Shown piece by piece: positions 1 through 10,700 of a stretch of 64,000 nucleotides of DNA. The translations under genes were made by a program, and so were the position numbers. The stretch spans positions 14,057,360-14,121,359 of the forward strand of contig NC_081148.1 in the NCBI RefSeq assembly GCF_958295425.1, in the 5' to 3' direction. Each line of letters begins with the position of its first letter. Position 1 is the stretch's first letter. This DNA comes from Solea solea. Lineage: Eukaryota; Chordata; Actinopteri; Pleuronectiformes; Soleidae. The notes under the pieces were generated by a model. The model was given only the letters and a program-made list of their open reading frames with translations, did no database searches and was not told where the DNA came from.

Positions 1-1226
1 ACACCACCCAGTCTGGGCAAAATGTATCTCTGATTTCAAGCTGCAACACATTAAAACTCTTCCTCAGATGACTTCATCATGAAACCAGAGCTCTTTTAAA
101 AGCATCATTAACTGTGTCGACTCCGGGACTATACCTCTGCCATATGGAGTCCTGCTGAGCTGTCCCACTCTTGGTTCAAGCAACAGTCACAACGGAGACA
201 TACAAGCACATGAATTAAGGCATTATACCCTTTAAGTTACTATTTATAAATGTTATGTCATTTCACAGCAGGGGTTAAAACTTTACAAACACCAGTTTCA
301 AAAGGACTGTGTTACAAGGAAGGCTCAGGCTTGTGGTATATATACATATATCTATATGTATATGTGTATTCTTCTGAGTATGTGTTTTTTTTATAGGCTC
401 TTACTTTTAATAGATATTTGGGTTTTTTTATTTCATTTTTTATTATGAAATAAAGTATATATATACAATAATAATATTGTATATATTAAATAAATATATA
501 TATATATATAAAATTACTATACAATAATAATAATAATAATAATATCGCTTTAATTTCTTTTCATGCTCTTACCAGTCGTATTGAATTTTATCAGCACCAA
601 TACTGAGTATTGTATTGGCTCATCCATACTGTACTGTCGAATAAGCCTGTTTAATAACCTCAGTGTCATTATTACCTTTAGGATTTTGTTGTGGGAGCCA
701 TTGGACCAGGTTCAGAGGTCAGGTCAGAGGGCAAAGAGAAGAAGGAGAGTTGCATTTTTGAGAAAAACTTTCACCACTGGAAGCAAACTCTCCCCTTGGC
801 TGTCGGCAAATATTTGCTCTGCTGTCTGTCCCTTCCGTAATCCCCCACTCCCCCTCACAAACACACGCCACCCCTGCCATTTCAATCCATCAGCCCCAAC
901 ATGTGCTCCTGAACTGTAGCCACCATTAAAGAGTGATGGGGTCATCATCTGTCTGACTGTTACTTGTCCCCCCCCCCCCCTCCCTCCCACAATTGCCATA
1001 ACAGCAGTTCTCTGAGGTTAAAGGGGCAGAGCAACAGGGATGTTCTGCTCCGTTCAGCTGTAACCTGTGTGACAACTGCTCCTCACTGATGGGGAGAGAA
1101 GAGGAGGCTCAGAGCTGAGGGACGGTCACTTTCAATTCTGGACAGACGGCGTGCACATGAGTCTTTGAAGCCCTCTCTTTCCAAACACTACTACCTTTGA
1201 TTTTTTTTTTTTTTTTGTCTTTGCAG
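1..1226. other. 5' flank of the mymx / spectrin-PH locus
   Basis: No supported coding sequence. The stretch from about 424 to 545 is an AT-rich microsatellite (TA and AAT runs), there is a poly-C run near 968-981 and a poly-T run at 1201-1216. A sequence matching the MEF2 consensus (CTATTTATAA) lies at 240-249, and E-box hexamers lie at 1055-1060 (CAGCTG), 1073-1078 (CAACTG) and 1154-1159 (CACATG). These fit a muscle promoter for the adjacent mymx gene, but such short motifs are also common by chance. Confidence 0.5.
1055..1159. promoter_or_regulatory. E-box cluster upstream of mymx
   Basis: Three CANNTG E-boxes (CAGCTG at 1055, CAACTG at 1073, CACATG at 1154) lie within 105 bp, 70-170 bp upstream of the first candidate leader exon. 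Myomixer genes are known targets of MyoD/myogenin acting through E-boxes, so this is a plausible muscle promoter element. Function is inferred from position and motif only. Confidence 0.3.
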
Positions 1227-1265
1227 TTTTTGTCCTGGAACCAAGCTCATTACCTCAGGCTGGAG
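1227..1265 (+). other. Candidate non-coding 5' leader exon
   Basis: A poly-T tract followed by TTTGCAG at 1220-1226 forms a good acceptor, and GAG|GTAAGG at 1263-1271 forms a good donor, so a 39-bp exon is possible. It contains no ATG. Downstream acceptors to which it could be joined are at 1382 (CTTTGCAG), 1587 (pyrimidine tract plus GCACAG, 14 bases before the mymx ATG) and 1853 (CCCTTTCATCAG, before the spectrin/PH start codon). It could serve either or both genes. RNA evidence is needed to confirm it. Confidence 0.35.
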
Positions 1266-1601
1266 GTAAGGCTGAGGCTGTGTGGGTGTGTGTGTGTTAG
1301 TTGAGGATATTAGCTCATAGGGGATAAGATGTGAGTGAAGAGGTCTAACAGAGGTCTCTCCTTCTACTTCTTATCTTTGCAGGTTTTCTGCTCGGGTTCA
1401 GAGAGGAAGTTTTGACAGCCAGGCTTTATAGCCCCCATCTCTGCTCTGTCACTCCTGACGGAGAGAAAGGGAGACACAGAGAGAGAGAGAGAGAGAAAGA
1501 GAGGAGAGGTGGTGACTTAATCCACTCTCTTAACAACCCTCCTCTTTCCCCCTCCTTTTTTTGAGTTTTCCTTTTTTTACTGCACAGCACAGTCAGGCAG
1601 C

Positions 1602-1826
1602 ATGCCAGTTTTCATCTTGTTGCGCTCCCTGATTATCAGGCTCCTCGGTAGCAGACTGGCAGGCTCAGTGGCTCAGTTCCTCAGGAGAACCCTGTCCACG
1701 GGTGCTGCCCACCTTGGCACGGCACTGCGCCACGTCTGGGACCGCATTCGATCCCAGGAGTCCAAGGAAGCCGTCCTGGGCTGTGTGCTGTGTCTTCTCA
1801 ACATGCACAAGAAGGTGGAGAACTGA
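1602..1826 (+). CDS. mymx: Myomixer (myomerger/minion) micropeptide, 74 aa
   Basis: Complete single-exon ORF starting at an ATG with A at -3 and ending TGA. Residues 3-27 are hydrophobic (Val/Ile/Leu with interspersed Arg), typical of the membrane-inserting N-terminus of myomixer. Residues 28-52 are an Arg-rich amphipathic stretch. Residues 57-63 read AVLGCVL, matching the AxLyCxL signature of the family; mammalian orthologues have a very similar segment (ALLGCLL in human). The length is close to the mammalian 84 aa. Myomixer acts on the myoblast plasma membrane, where after myomaker-driven hemifusion it helps open the fusion pore to form multinucleated fibres. E-boxes and a MEF2-like site lie upstream. 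The ORF ends 155 bp before the start codon of the spectrin/PH gene on the same strand, in a different frame. The assignment rests on topology, size and the motif, not on a database search. Confidence 0.85.
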   Translation: MPVFILLRSLIIRLLGSRLAGSVAQFLRRTLSTGAAHLGTALRHVWDRIRSQESKEAVLGCVLCLLNMHKKVEN

Positions 1827-1980
1827 GCTGAGCTCTCCCTCCCCTTTCATCAGTTCAACCCCTCCACTTGCCTGCTGATCACAGACTGGACAACTGTTGA
1901 GTGAGGAGAACGCACAAAGGGATGTGACAGACTTTTTCCTCATTTGGACTTTATTTTGCTTTCGTATCGGGACGCCTGAC

Positions 1981-4900
1981 ATGTCTGAGAGCATTGTGAG
2001 GAAGGTGCAGCCCTTCACTATTGGGACAAAATTGTCTGTCCCCACTGTGCCGAAATGCCAGGATTTTACAGAGAGTTACCTGCAGAGCCCGAGTCTGGAC
2101 AACTGCACCTTACAGCATAACCTGAACTCGCTCTACCTGAGTCGATCCCAGGTCTGTGCACATGATCTGGTCTCACCCATTGTCAAGCAAGTAGCCCCAG
2201 TGAAAGAACAGCAGGAGCACATGGCAGCAGAGGACCAGCTGAACCAGAACTGCCCATCTGCTGTCTCCAGATCTATCAAGAAGATCACCATCTCTGGGAA
2301 AGAGAGGTCAGAGAACAAGCTGGCTTTGGGACCTGAACAGCTTTCAATCACAGGCTCCACATCTGAAAACAACAATAACAACAACAACAACAACATCCCA
2401 AGCACGTCAGAGCCACATCTGCCCAGGATCGTGGGAGTGAGTTGTGAAAATAAGCCCAGTTCTCAGTTTAAGGTATGGTACACACTTACTGATGCAAATA
2501 TACAAAATGAATCCCACGCATGTGCCATTGTTTCAATTTGAATTATTGTTTTTAATAAAAAATAAGTTCTTTGATTTCAGGTTCTCCTAAATGACACTAA
2601 ACTGAAACAGGCACTGTACCATTATGTTCCATATGCTGCACACATAATGTTTTTCACATTTTTGTCTGACTGGTTATAATGGAATAGCTTTACAACATAT
2701 TGTTTTGGCACATTCACAGATAAAGCATGTCCAACTGTTGTAGTTGAGATTCAAAATGTATAGAAATGTTTTTTGAAGAAAATGTAACTTAAACTGTAGT
2801 TATGACATTTTTCTTGGACACCAAACCATAAACCGTATAAAGAGAGTTTATTTTCTTCTCCGCCATCTTTCTTGTCCTGTCCAGCTTGTCGAGTTTTCAG
2901 TTGTATATTTTCTATCTTTTATGTTTTAGGTTTTACTCAGAAAAGATGCCAGTGATCAGTCTCCACACGCACAAACCAGGGTGAAACCGAGTAGAGACAA
3001 ATCTGTACAGCAGGTAAAACGCTATCTGCAGTTCGATTTTTTGGTTTTATTACAAATTTTTTTGATATTGAATGTGTTTTATTGGAAATAATTGTGCTTT
3101 TTTTCCCGACATTAATTCTGACTGTAGGAAAACTGTTGTTATGTTGGGAGGCAGTGGGGTCTGAAGTTGATGAATATCTTGGACTTTAGGAAGTGAAGTC
3201 ATATGGTGCGTTAGCCAGACTCCGTTTATTATATTATACATTTGGAGCAAAGTTACTCAGAGGTGGAAAAGACACATCTTTGAACACTTCACAAATAGCC
3301 AGTGGTTTTCTTTTTGTTTGGCTGTGATTTATTAAAGAAGCAGAGCATTGAAAGTACAGTATATTGTCAGAGATTGTTTAGAGTCGGTGTTATTTGGCCC
3401 GATCCCTGTTGAAGTCATGAGCGTGTGTTGTGCCGTGAAGTGCTCTGTTACAGCAGACCCCGCTGAGGCTGGGCTCACTGGAAAACATGAGGTCAGGGAA
3501 GATGTTAACAAAAGAAAAAGCTTGAAGTCTAGTCCTCATGCAGGCTGGTTATAATAACACAGGGACACGGCCGTGGCCTCATTTCCCCTTTTTTGCACAA
3601 ACAACTATACTATTTGTTTTATTCTGTAACCACAACAATACCTTACCTTTCTGTCACTCATATATTATTCATGCTAAGGGCAAAAAAAGTGTTTAATTAC
3701 AGAGGAGAATGTGGTGGCACCTCTACCTGCACATAGATGAATGAGTATGATCTAGAGAAGTACTTCAAAGGTGACAAGAAGGCTGACAGAAACAAAAAGC
3801 CACACATTCACAGATCTGGCTGTTCCCACTTCCTTCATGTGCCCAGATGTTTCCTGATTGGGGAGCAGGAGGAATGCTTGTCCATTAGTGAAGTGCCATT
3901 CATGTTCATTTAATCTCACAAAGTGCTGACAGCAGAGGTTTTTGTGAAGAGGGACCTTGGGGCCAGTTTAACACATGTTGGTGGTGACCATGTATGGAAA
4001 AAATGAATATGAATAGATACATGAACATCCCCTTATTGTGAGGTGATTACAGCGAGTCGTTCACGTTGGGGTTTATCAGAAGCTGATTAAAGAGAGTCAA
4101 ATTGCTATCACATTCTCGACACTGGTTTGACCGTGTGGTTGTGTGCTCACGCAGATCTCAGTGCCTGAATCACAGATGAAGGAGCTTCAGTGGAAAGAAA
4201 GTCACCCACTCACTCAGAGCGAAGCATCGGCAGCTGTTGCATCACAGAGTGACTGCTTCACTCAGCGCAACTCACTCTTCAACAAGGAAGTTCTGCAGGT
4301 AAAATGTAACACTCCAATTTTCACATTGTCAGTTCATGAAAAGCGACTGGTGTTCTCCCCTCCTTCGGTTTCTGTCTTTCCTCATATAAATGGAAACCAG
4401 TACAATTTTTGAGGATGGGTTTTCTTTTTCCACTTCACTTTGCAGATTGTTTTTTAATGAAGCTCATCAGAATCTCTATTTTTTTTTTCTGATGCAAAGA
4501 CAGAAAAATAATAAAAGCTGGAGTGGGTTCATCTCTGAGATGCTGCTGAGATGAAATCAGATTAGCTGCCTGATGCATGACCGTCTGAGGAAAAAAAAAA
4601 TGTACTGGTTCTTATTTTGTCCCAAGAACTGTATGAGCTGTGTTCGGCTGAGGGAAGAGAGGGAGGGGAAACCGCCACAAGTGAAGCAATTATTTAGGGA
4701 TGAGATCATTGTTTGGCTCCATCTCTTCACGCCTATGGCCCAGAGAGACTCCGCCAAGCCGCACAACTGGTTGCGTTATCTCATCACTGCATCCACCCCA
4801 ACATACAAGGACATTTTTCATAGAGTTCGGCGGAGGGACATTATGTCCCACAGTTGGCTTGGTCATCGGATCTCTGTTGAGCAACTGTCCTAGTGATAGG

Positions 4901-7755
4901 CCATTTATCTGCAGTAATAAGAAATTAATTTCATATGGGTCAGCTGAAGGAAGCATATGATGTTTGTGTGTGTGCTTGAAAAAAAGCTCTGTAGGCCCTT
5001 GTTCATTTTAACAAGCTTATTGGCCCCTCTGCTTTTACATTTTCTGTTGCTTTTAGAGGAAACAGCCTTTGGTATTTTAATTTTATTTAAAAAAAAAAGA
5101 ATAGTTTAAATTGGATTTGTTACCTGATGGTCCATTTGTTTTCCAGGAATTTAGCTATTAGTTAAACCAGTTAGATAAAACATAATGATATTGCTAAAAT
5201 TACACATTACAGGGCCATCTGTACAGATAAAAAAAGATATAGAAAGTTGAAAAACTTCCACTAAAAAAATTGGTTTGTTGATGAACCTTTAATTCCACAC
5301 GTACTGTCCGCTTGTTGTTTGTTTAATGGACAAATCTAGTACCTTTGTGGACATGAAAACCAGAAAGAGTGGTTTCTTCGTTTACTCACTAAACATGGAG
5401 TTTATTTTAAAATGTTCTGCTTTGATTGCAAAACATGTTTTCCCCCGTGGCAAGAGATCTTTCACAAAAAAAAATCAGAGGCAGGATTACAATCTAAACT
5501 GTATGACATTAAGTCCATTCTGTCTGCTGTGTGCGGCCAACTGAACAGTTTGATAAACAGACTATTGTTGTGGAGAGTGAACAGGAAGAAACAAGGGAAT
5601 CATAGACTTCCTGTATGAGGTCATTATGGGACCCAGTGTGCGGCGATATGGGCAGGCCTGTTTTGTCAAGTTCTTTTCCTTCTGCTCTATCCAGAAATAC
5701 CTCTGCTGCCTCTGGGGGCTTGTAAAGTTAATGACCTACCTCTGTGAAGAGGATTGACATCACATTTTAATCTTGAACAAAGAGTTGTTTAGTGGCCGTG
5801 TCATGTGCGGTCTTGATGTTTTATTGCTTCAAATGAAGGGAAGCTGTATAATCTGTTAGTCAGCATCAGTCACATCAAATTCCTTGGGAAATAATGCTTC
5901 ATTGTAATGAAATAATTGCTTTTTAGTGCGCGTAATGGTTGTTTGACAGTCATCACAAAAAGTTCTGCTCATTTTATCTGCACTATGACTCATTTTGAAA
6001 GTGAGATTATTAATTCAGTCCGATTATTATCACTTTGTGGGTCATGGTCTCTCCCAATACCAAGAACAAGTATGTACTTTCCCATAGTTTCTGTATTTGG
6101 CCACGTGGTTTGCAGGCCTGTCGCCATACAAATGTCGGTCGAGGATTTAGCTCTGCGAGACTTATGCAATGGAGTGCGGCCGTTTGCCAAGATAAACTTC
6201 AGCTCGGCATAATGTAACACTGTAGAACAAAGGGCAGCTCTTGATGTGTCTGAGGTGCACATTACTTTAAGACAGGGAAGAAGATGTGACCTCTTTGGCT
6301 GATTGGCAGAAACAAGACCGTGTTCTTTCATCGCTTTGTTTAGTGTTCTGAGATCACAAAGATAGAAGACTGGGGATGAGAGTGAATGCTAGTGTAGATA
6401 AAAGTGTATTTTGTCTCTTTGCTGTGTGCAATGTTGATCCATTCGACTCACAACACATACAAGATGTCATTATGATTATCATTATATCTGCACAAAAATA
6501 ACATTGTTTGCATGACTTTCATACAGAAAACCTATTATATCATATTAGCCTAAAGTATATCTAGTGAAACTGAAGTCATTCAGATGTCACTGACCAGCGT
6601 AATCAGCTCTATGAACAAATCTAAGCGGTTGTGCACAGTGCAAAGTGTATCCTAAACATGTATTTGTGATGTATAGGCAGAGGCATGGATCAAAGGCAAA
6701 CTTCAAGATCTGAAGGATGGCTGTAATGTTCAGCGCTGCCCCCTGCAGGACTGGGAGGAAGCCTCACAGACGCTTCAGCGAGACCTCAAAGACTTTGAGA
6801 ACACACTAATTCAACTCAACCAGGTAACAAAATGATTAAACACAATACTGGACACTTATCTAAATATAACCATGTCACCAGAACAAGCCAAAAGAAAATA
6901 ATGCTTTCAACTTTTATTAAACAGGTTGAGGGGGGGGATCTGAACGGGATTGTTAATCACTGTCTTTGGTGCTAAAAGATCCTGTCAGCTCACAAACACA
7001 CAGAGAGAAAAGCAGAACCGCAGTGTGACAGGCGGCTCTGTCAAGCCAGTTTATACTTTCCTCCCATCCGGAGAAAGTGTTTGGAAGTGATATAATACTG
7101 ATAATTAGCCTGTCCCCTGTCACTCAGGATGCAGATACAGGAACAGATCTTTCAAGGCTATATCAAAGAGGCTGATGGCAGGTTTCCAACTATTGCAAAG
7201 AAAAACTATCGACAAACTCGAGGTGTCAAATGCACTCAGCCACTGTTGCTTCCTCATCTGGGTCCAGCATCTGCGCTGCACCGAAATATGAACTGTGATT
7301 TTATGTTTCCACAGATGGGTGAGCAGTTGCTCTGCAAGCTGAACCCAACGTCTGATCTGGTGAAGAAGCAGCTCAGCCAGCTCAGGGACCAGTGGCAGAC
7401 ACTTAAACAGACAGCTGCAAATCAGATGAGGGCCCTCGGCGGAGCCAAGAACCTGCAAGAGTTCAACAAAAAAGTGGACAAACTGGAGGCATGGATTAAA
7501 GAGAAGGTTGTTGTGTTTAATTGCAGAATTTATTCTATTAATTTAACTTATCCATTTCCATTGATTTGCTATAGCTATTTTGTGAAAACTTTTCTGGAAT
7601 AATATAACTTGATTTTCAGCTAATTGTTCATTATGCATTTATATATATATATAGTTCACTTCACTCCCCGAGTGATCCGACAGCTCTAATCAAGAAATGC
7701 TGTGAAAACAGAACTTGCTAATACAGGAAATTAGCTCAGTATCCTGAGAATATCT

Positions 7756-7786
<31 letters not shown>

Positions 7787-10700
7787 ACCAATGCAAAACA
7801 TCTGCCTGTTATTATCAAAAAGCAATCATCTATAGTTTATTTTCGGCTTGTGTCTATCTCTCTGCTCTGATCCCGGTCTGGCACAGGGGAACTGATGATT
7901 GATAATGGACCAGTGGGAATGTAATGCAGGATGTTACTATTCTTTATTTGGTTCCTCTCATTCCTTCCACTGTGCATTAGTATCAAGTTCATAGTTTTGT
8001 CTCCTAATGTTGACGGCTATTTCTGTTCAGCATCCTCCTCGGTAGCATCTGAAAAGACACGATGGTTGGGTTCTGAATAAACGGGAGACACAGACACTGA
8101 CCTATGATGACTGATATGTGCCAGCAGGAGGAGGAGCAGTCACTGGTGGACGTCCTGGGGGAGAATGTTGACAAAATGCAGCTGACCAGAAGAATTTTAG
8201 ATCTGAAACAGGTAAACATCATCAAGGAACAAGCTAATAAATGATTAACAACTATCACAACATATTTAAACATTACTGTATATATAACCAAAATAACACC
8301 AACATTCCCAGATGTGGGCGGCTTATATTTCACATTTTCAGGGGTCTCCAAATCATTTATCTATGGCTTACTGCAAATTGTCTCCCGTGGTGTATGGTAC
8401 AGACAGCTGAGGTCATAGTTGGACCGTGTCCCTCTGTTTTCCTACAGGATGAGCAGCTATACAGAAACCTCCACGAGGAGATCAACCACTCAGCCCTAAA
8501 GCTGGAGAAACAGGGGAAGACAGATGGCAAAAACATCTCCACCAGACGGAAACACATCAATAAAATGTACACTTTCTCCCTGAAGTTGAACTGGTACATA
8601 GCATGAAGCATCTTCAATCTAAAAATCAACTGAGGAGTGAAATTATCTGTGATGCCATCTGTTGTCTCTGTAGGTGGCTGAGGGTCCAGTCTCATCTAAA
8701 AAACTACCATGAAAATCTCCAGCTGGCGCTGGAGGTGTCCTCTTTCTACCAGCAGGCTGATAATATATTGTTTGCTATCAACAGCATGGTAATAAAAACA
8801 AAAACCCTAACAAATTCATTATTTATGTTTGTGGATATCGCCCCCCTCTCCCATGCATGTAACCTATGGCACCCTTGTCCTTTTATACTTTCTCCTCCAC
8901 AACTTTTCTTTCAGAGGAAAAGCATATCCGCGTCCGAAGAGTGGGACAACTTAGGAGATCGGGAAATCCGCGACATTGCCAGTCAAATCATGGTGAGAAA
9001 CATCTTTTCGCTCACGGTTACACCGCACTGTCAGATCTGGAGTGTCTCTGTTGCAAAGCCTTCTCTTACTAACCTACAGGCCTGTGTGTGGTAGATGCTA
9101 GATGTGAGCGTGTCCCAGCTGTCGAATCTCCATCCTGCCCTGGCCTCTGGCGTCACACAGAAGCAGACTGAGGTGAAGGACTGCTGGGCACTTCTTCATA
9201 AAGTATTCCGGTAAGATAGCAGGCCGAGGAAGGGCACCACATCTTTGGTGGCCCCTGTAAAATACATGCACCATTTCCTATGGTGATTAATCCTCCACAG
9301 GTTTTCACTGAGCTGGAACAGTTTTATGCCGTTATTATTCTACTGGTACCCAACATAAAAAGTCTACATTGGCACAGCCTTGAAGACGTTCTCCAAAAGA
9401 AAATGAGCTTCATCCCTCTGTCATGATTAGCTGTGTTTAATTTGGGTTTGAATCATTGAATAATTATAAGCAAAGTGAAGGAGCACTCTGTCTGAGTCCG
9501 CCTGCTACATGCATCATCACTCACCACACACATTTTGGTTTATAATGTTTCATTTTCCACACTGGAATCCGACAATACAGTATGTTTTTTTAAATCTTTT
9601 TTGCTGTACAGTGAATAATGTGTTTGCTTACGTAGTTAAGTTGGCAACATTGTGTTGCTCTCATCTCACAACTGAAATCCTGCCATCAGCATGAATAGTC
9701 TGTACAATTTACACTGAAACATGTTTACAAGAATCATTTTGGAACTTTAAAAAAATGTTTTTAAAAAACAGATTTATTGTACCTTGAACCGCTTACAAGA
9801 ATAAGTCAGACTTTTTGTTATTATACAATAAATATCCAGCTGTATATTAACTAGCTGAAACACATTTAAATACAGTGGTAAACTACATTAAATGGCACAT
9901 TTATTATTATCTGGAGATCTCAGTGAATTACTGACACTTGTTATAGTCCCACAAGAAGTTTCCTGTTTAAATAGGAGAACTTGAAGGAGAAATGTAAAAA
10001 AACAAAAACTTCATGGGATCATGAAATGTAGTTTCCCCTGAAAATTGCTGAATGACTGCACGTTATTACTGTTTTTAACAAAACCCATTACCATCCATCC
10101 TCTGGGGACCATGAATCAGTCATTTTGATGTTCTTGTTCTTTATCACTGAATTGAATAAAAGATGCAAAAACTGAACTTTTCAAATGTTTATATGTCTAT
10201 AATACTGTCTGCAGTTCCATCGCCAACATTCCTGCTTTCCAAATATTTCAGGCTGAGAACTTTTCATGTCAGTGCTATCTTAAGGTCCAAAGATTACGTC
10301 ATCTCATCTGTCTTATCCGCTGTGTTCAAAGCTATTTCAACCAAATAACACAAACACTGGTAGAAAAGTAAGAGCCATAATTGGAGTTTATCGTGGGCCC
10401 GTGAAGCCCAGCTGTCAGCACCACAGTAAACCCCATGCTCTGCTCATCCTGTAGGAGTGACAGGACCACGCTCTCTCCTACTGGCTCCACTTTCACCAGG
10501 GAAGATGCTGACCCACTGACCCTAGTGCGGGAACCCCAGTGCAATGTGGGAACAGAGACCCAAAGGATCATGGGAAAGGAGGTGAAGGAGGAGCAGAATC
10601 GTCTGAAGGGCTGTGTGGTAAGTAGCTTTGGTATTTCTGGAGAAACCATGCTGTGGCTGTAAACTGGGAGAGAATAACGCCATCAGTGCTGGCACAAGAT

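Noticed and set aside
563..919. 118-codon open frame upstream of mymx
   Set aside because: No motif, no plausible splice or promoter context, and the translation looks like random composition.
1602..2472. The 74-aa ORF as the N-terminus of the spectrin/PH protein
   Set aside because: It ends in a stop codon at 1824-1826, is in a different frame from the exon at 1981, and matches myomixer as a complete protein.
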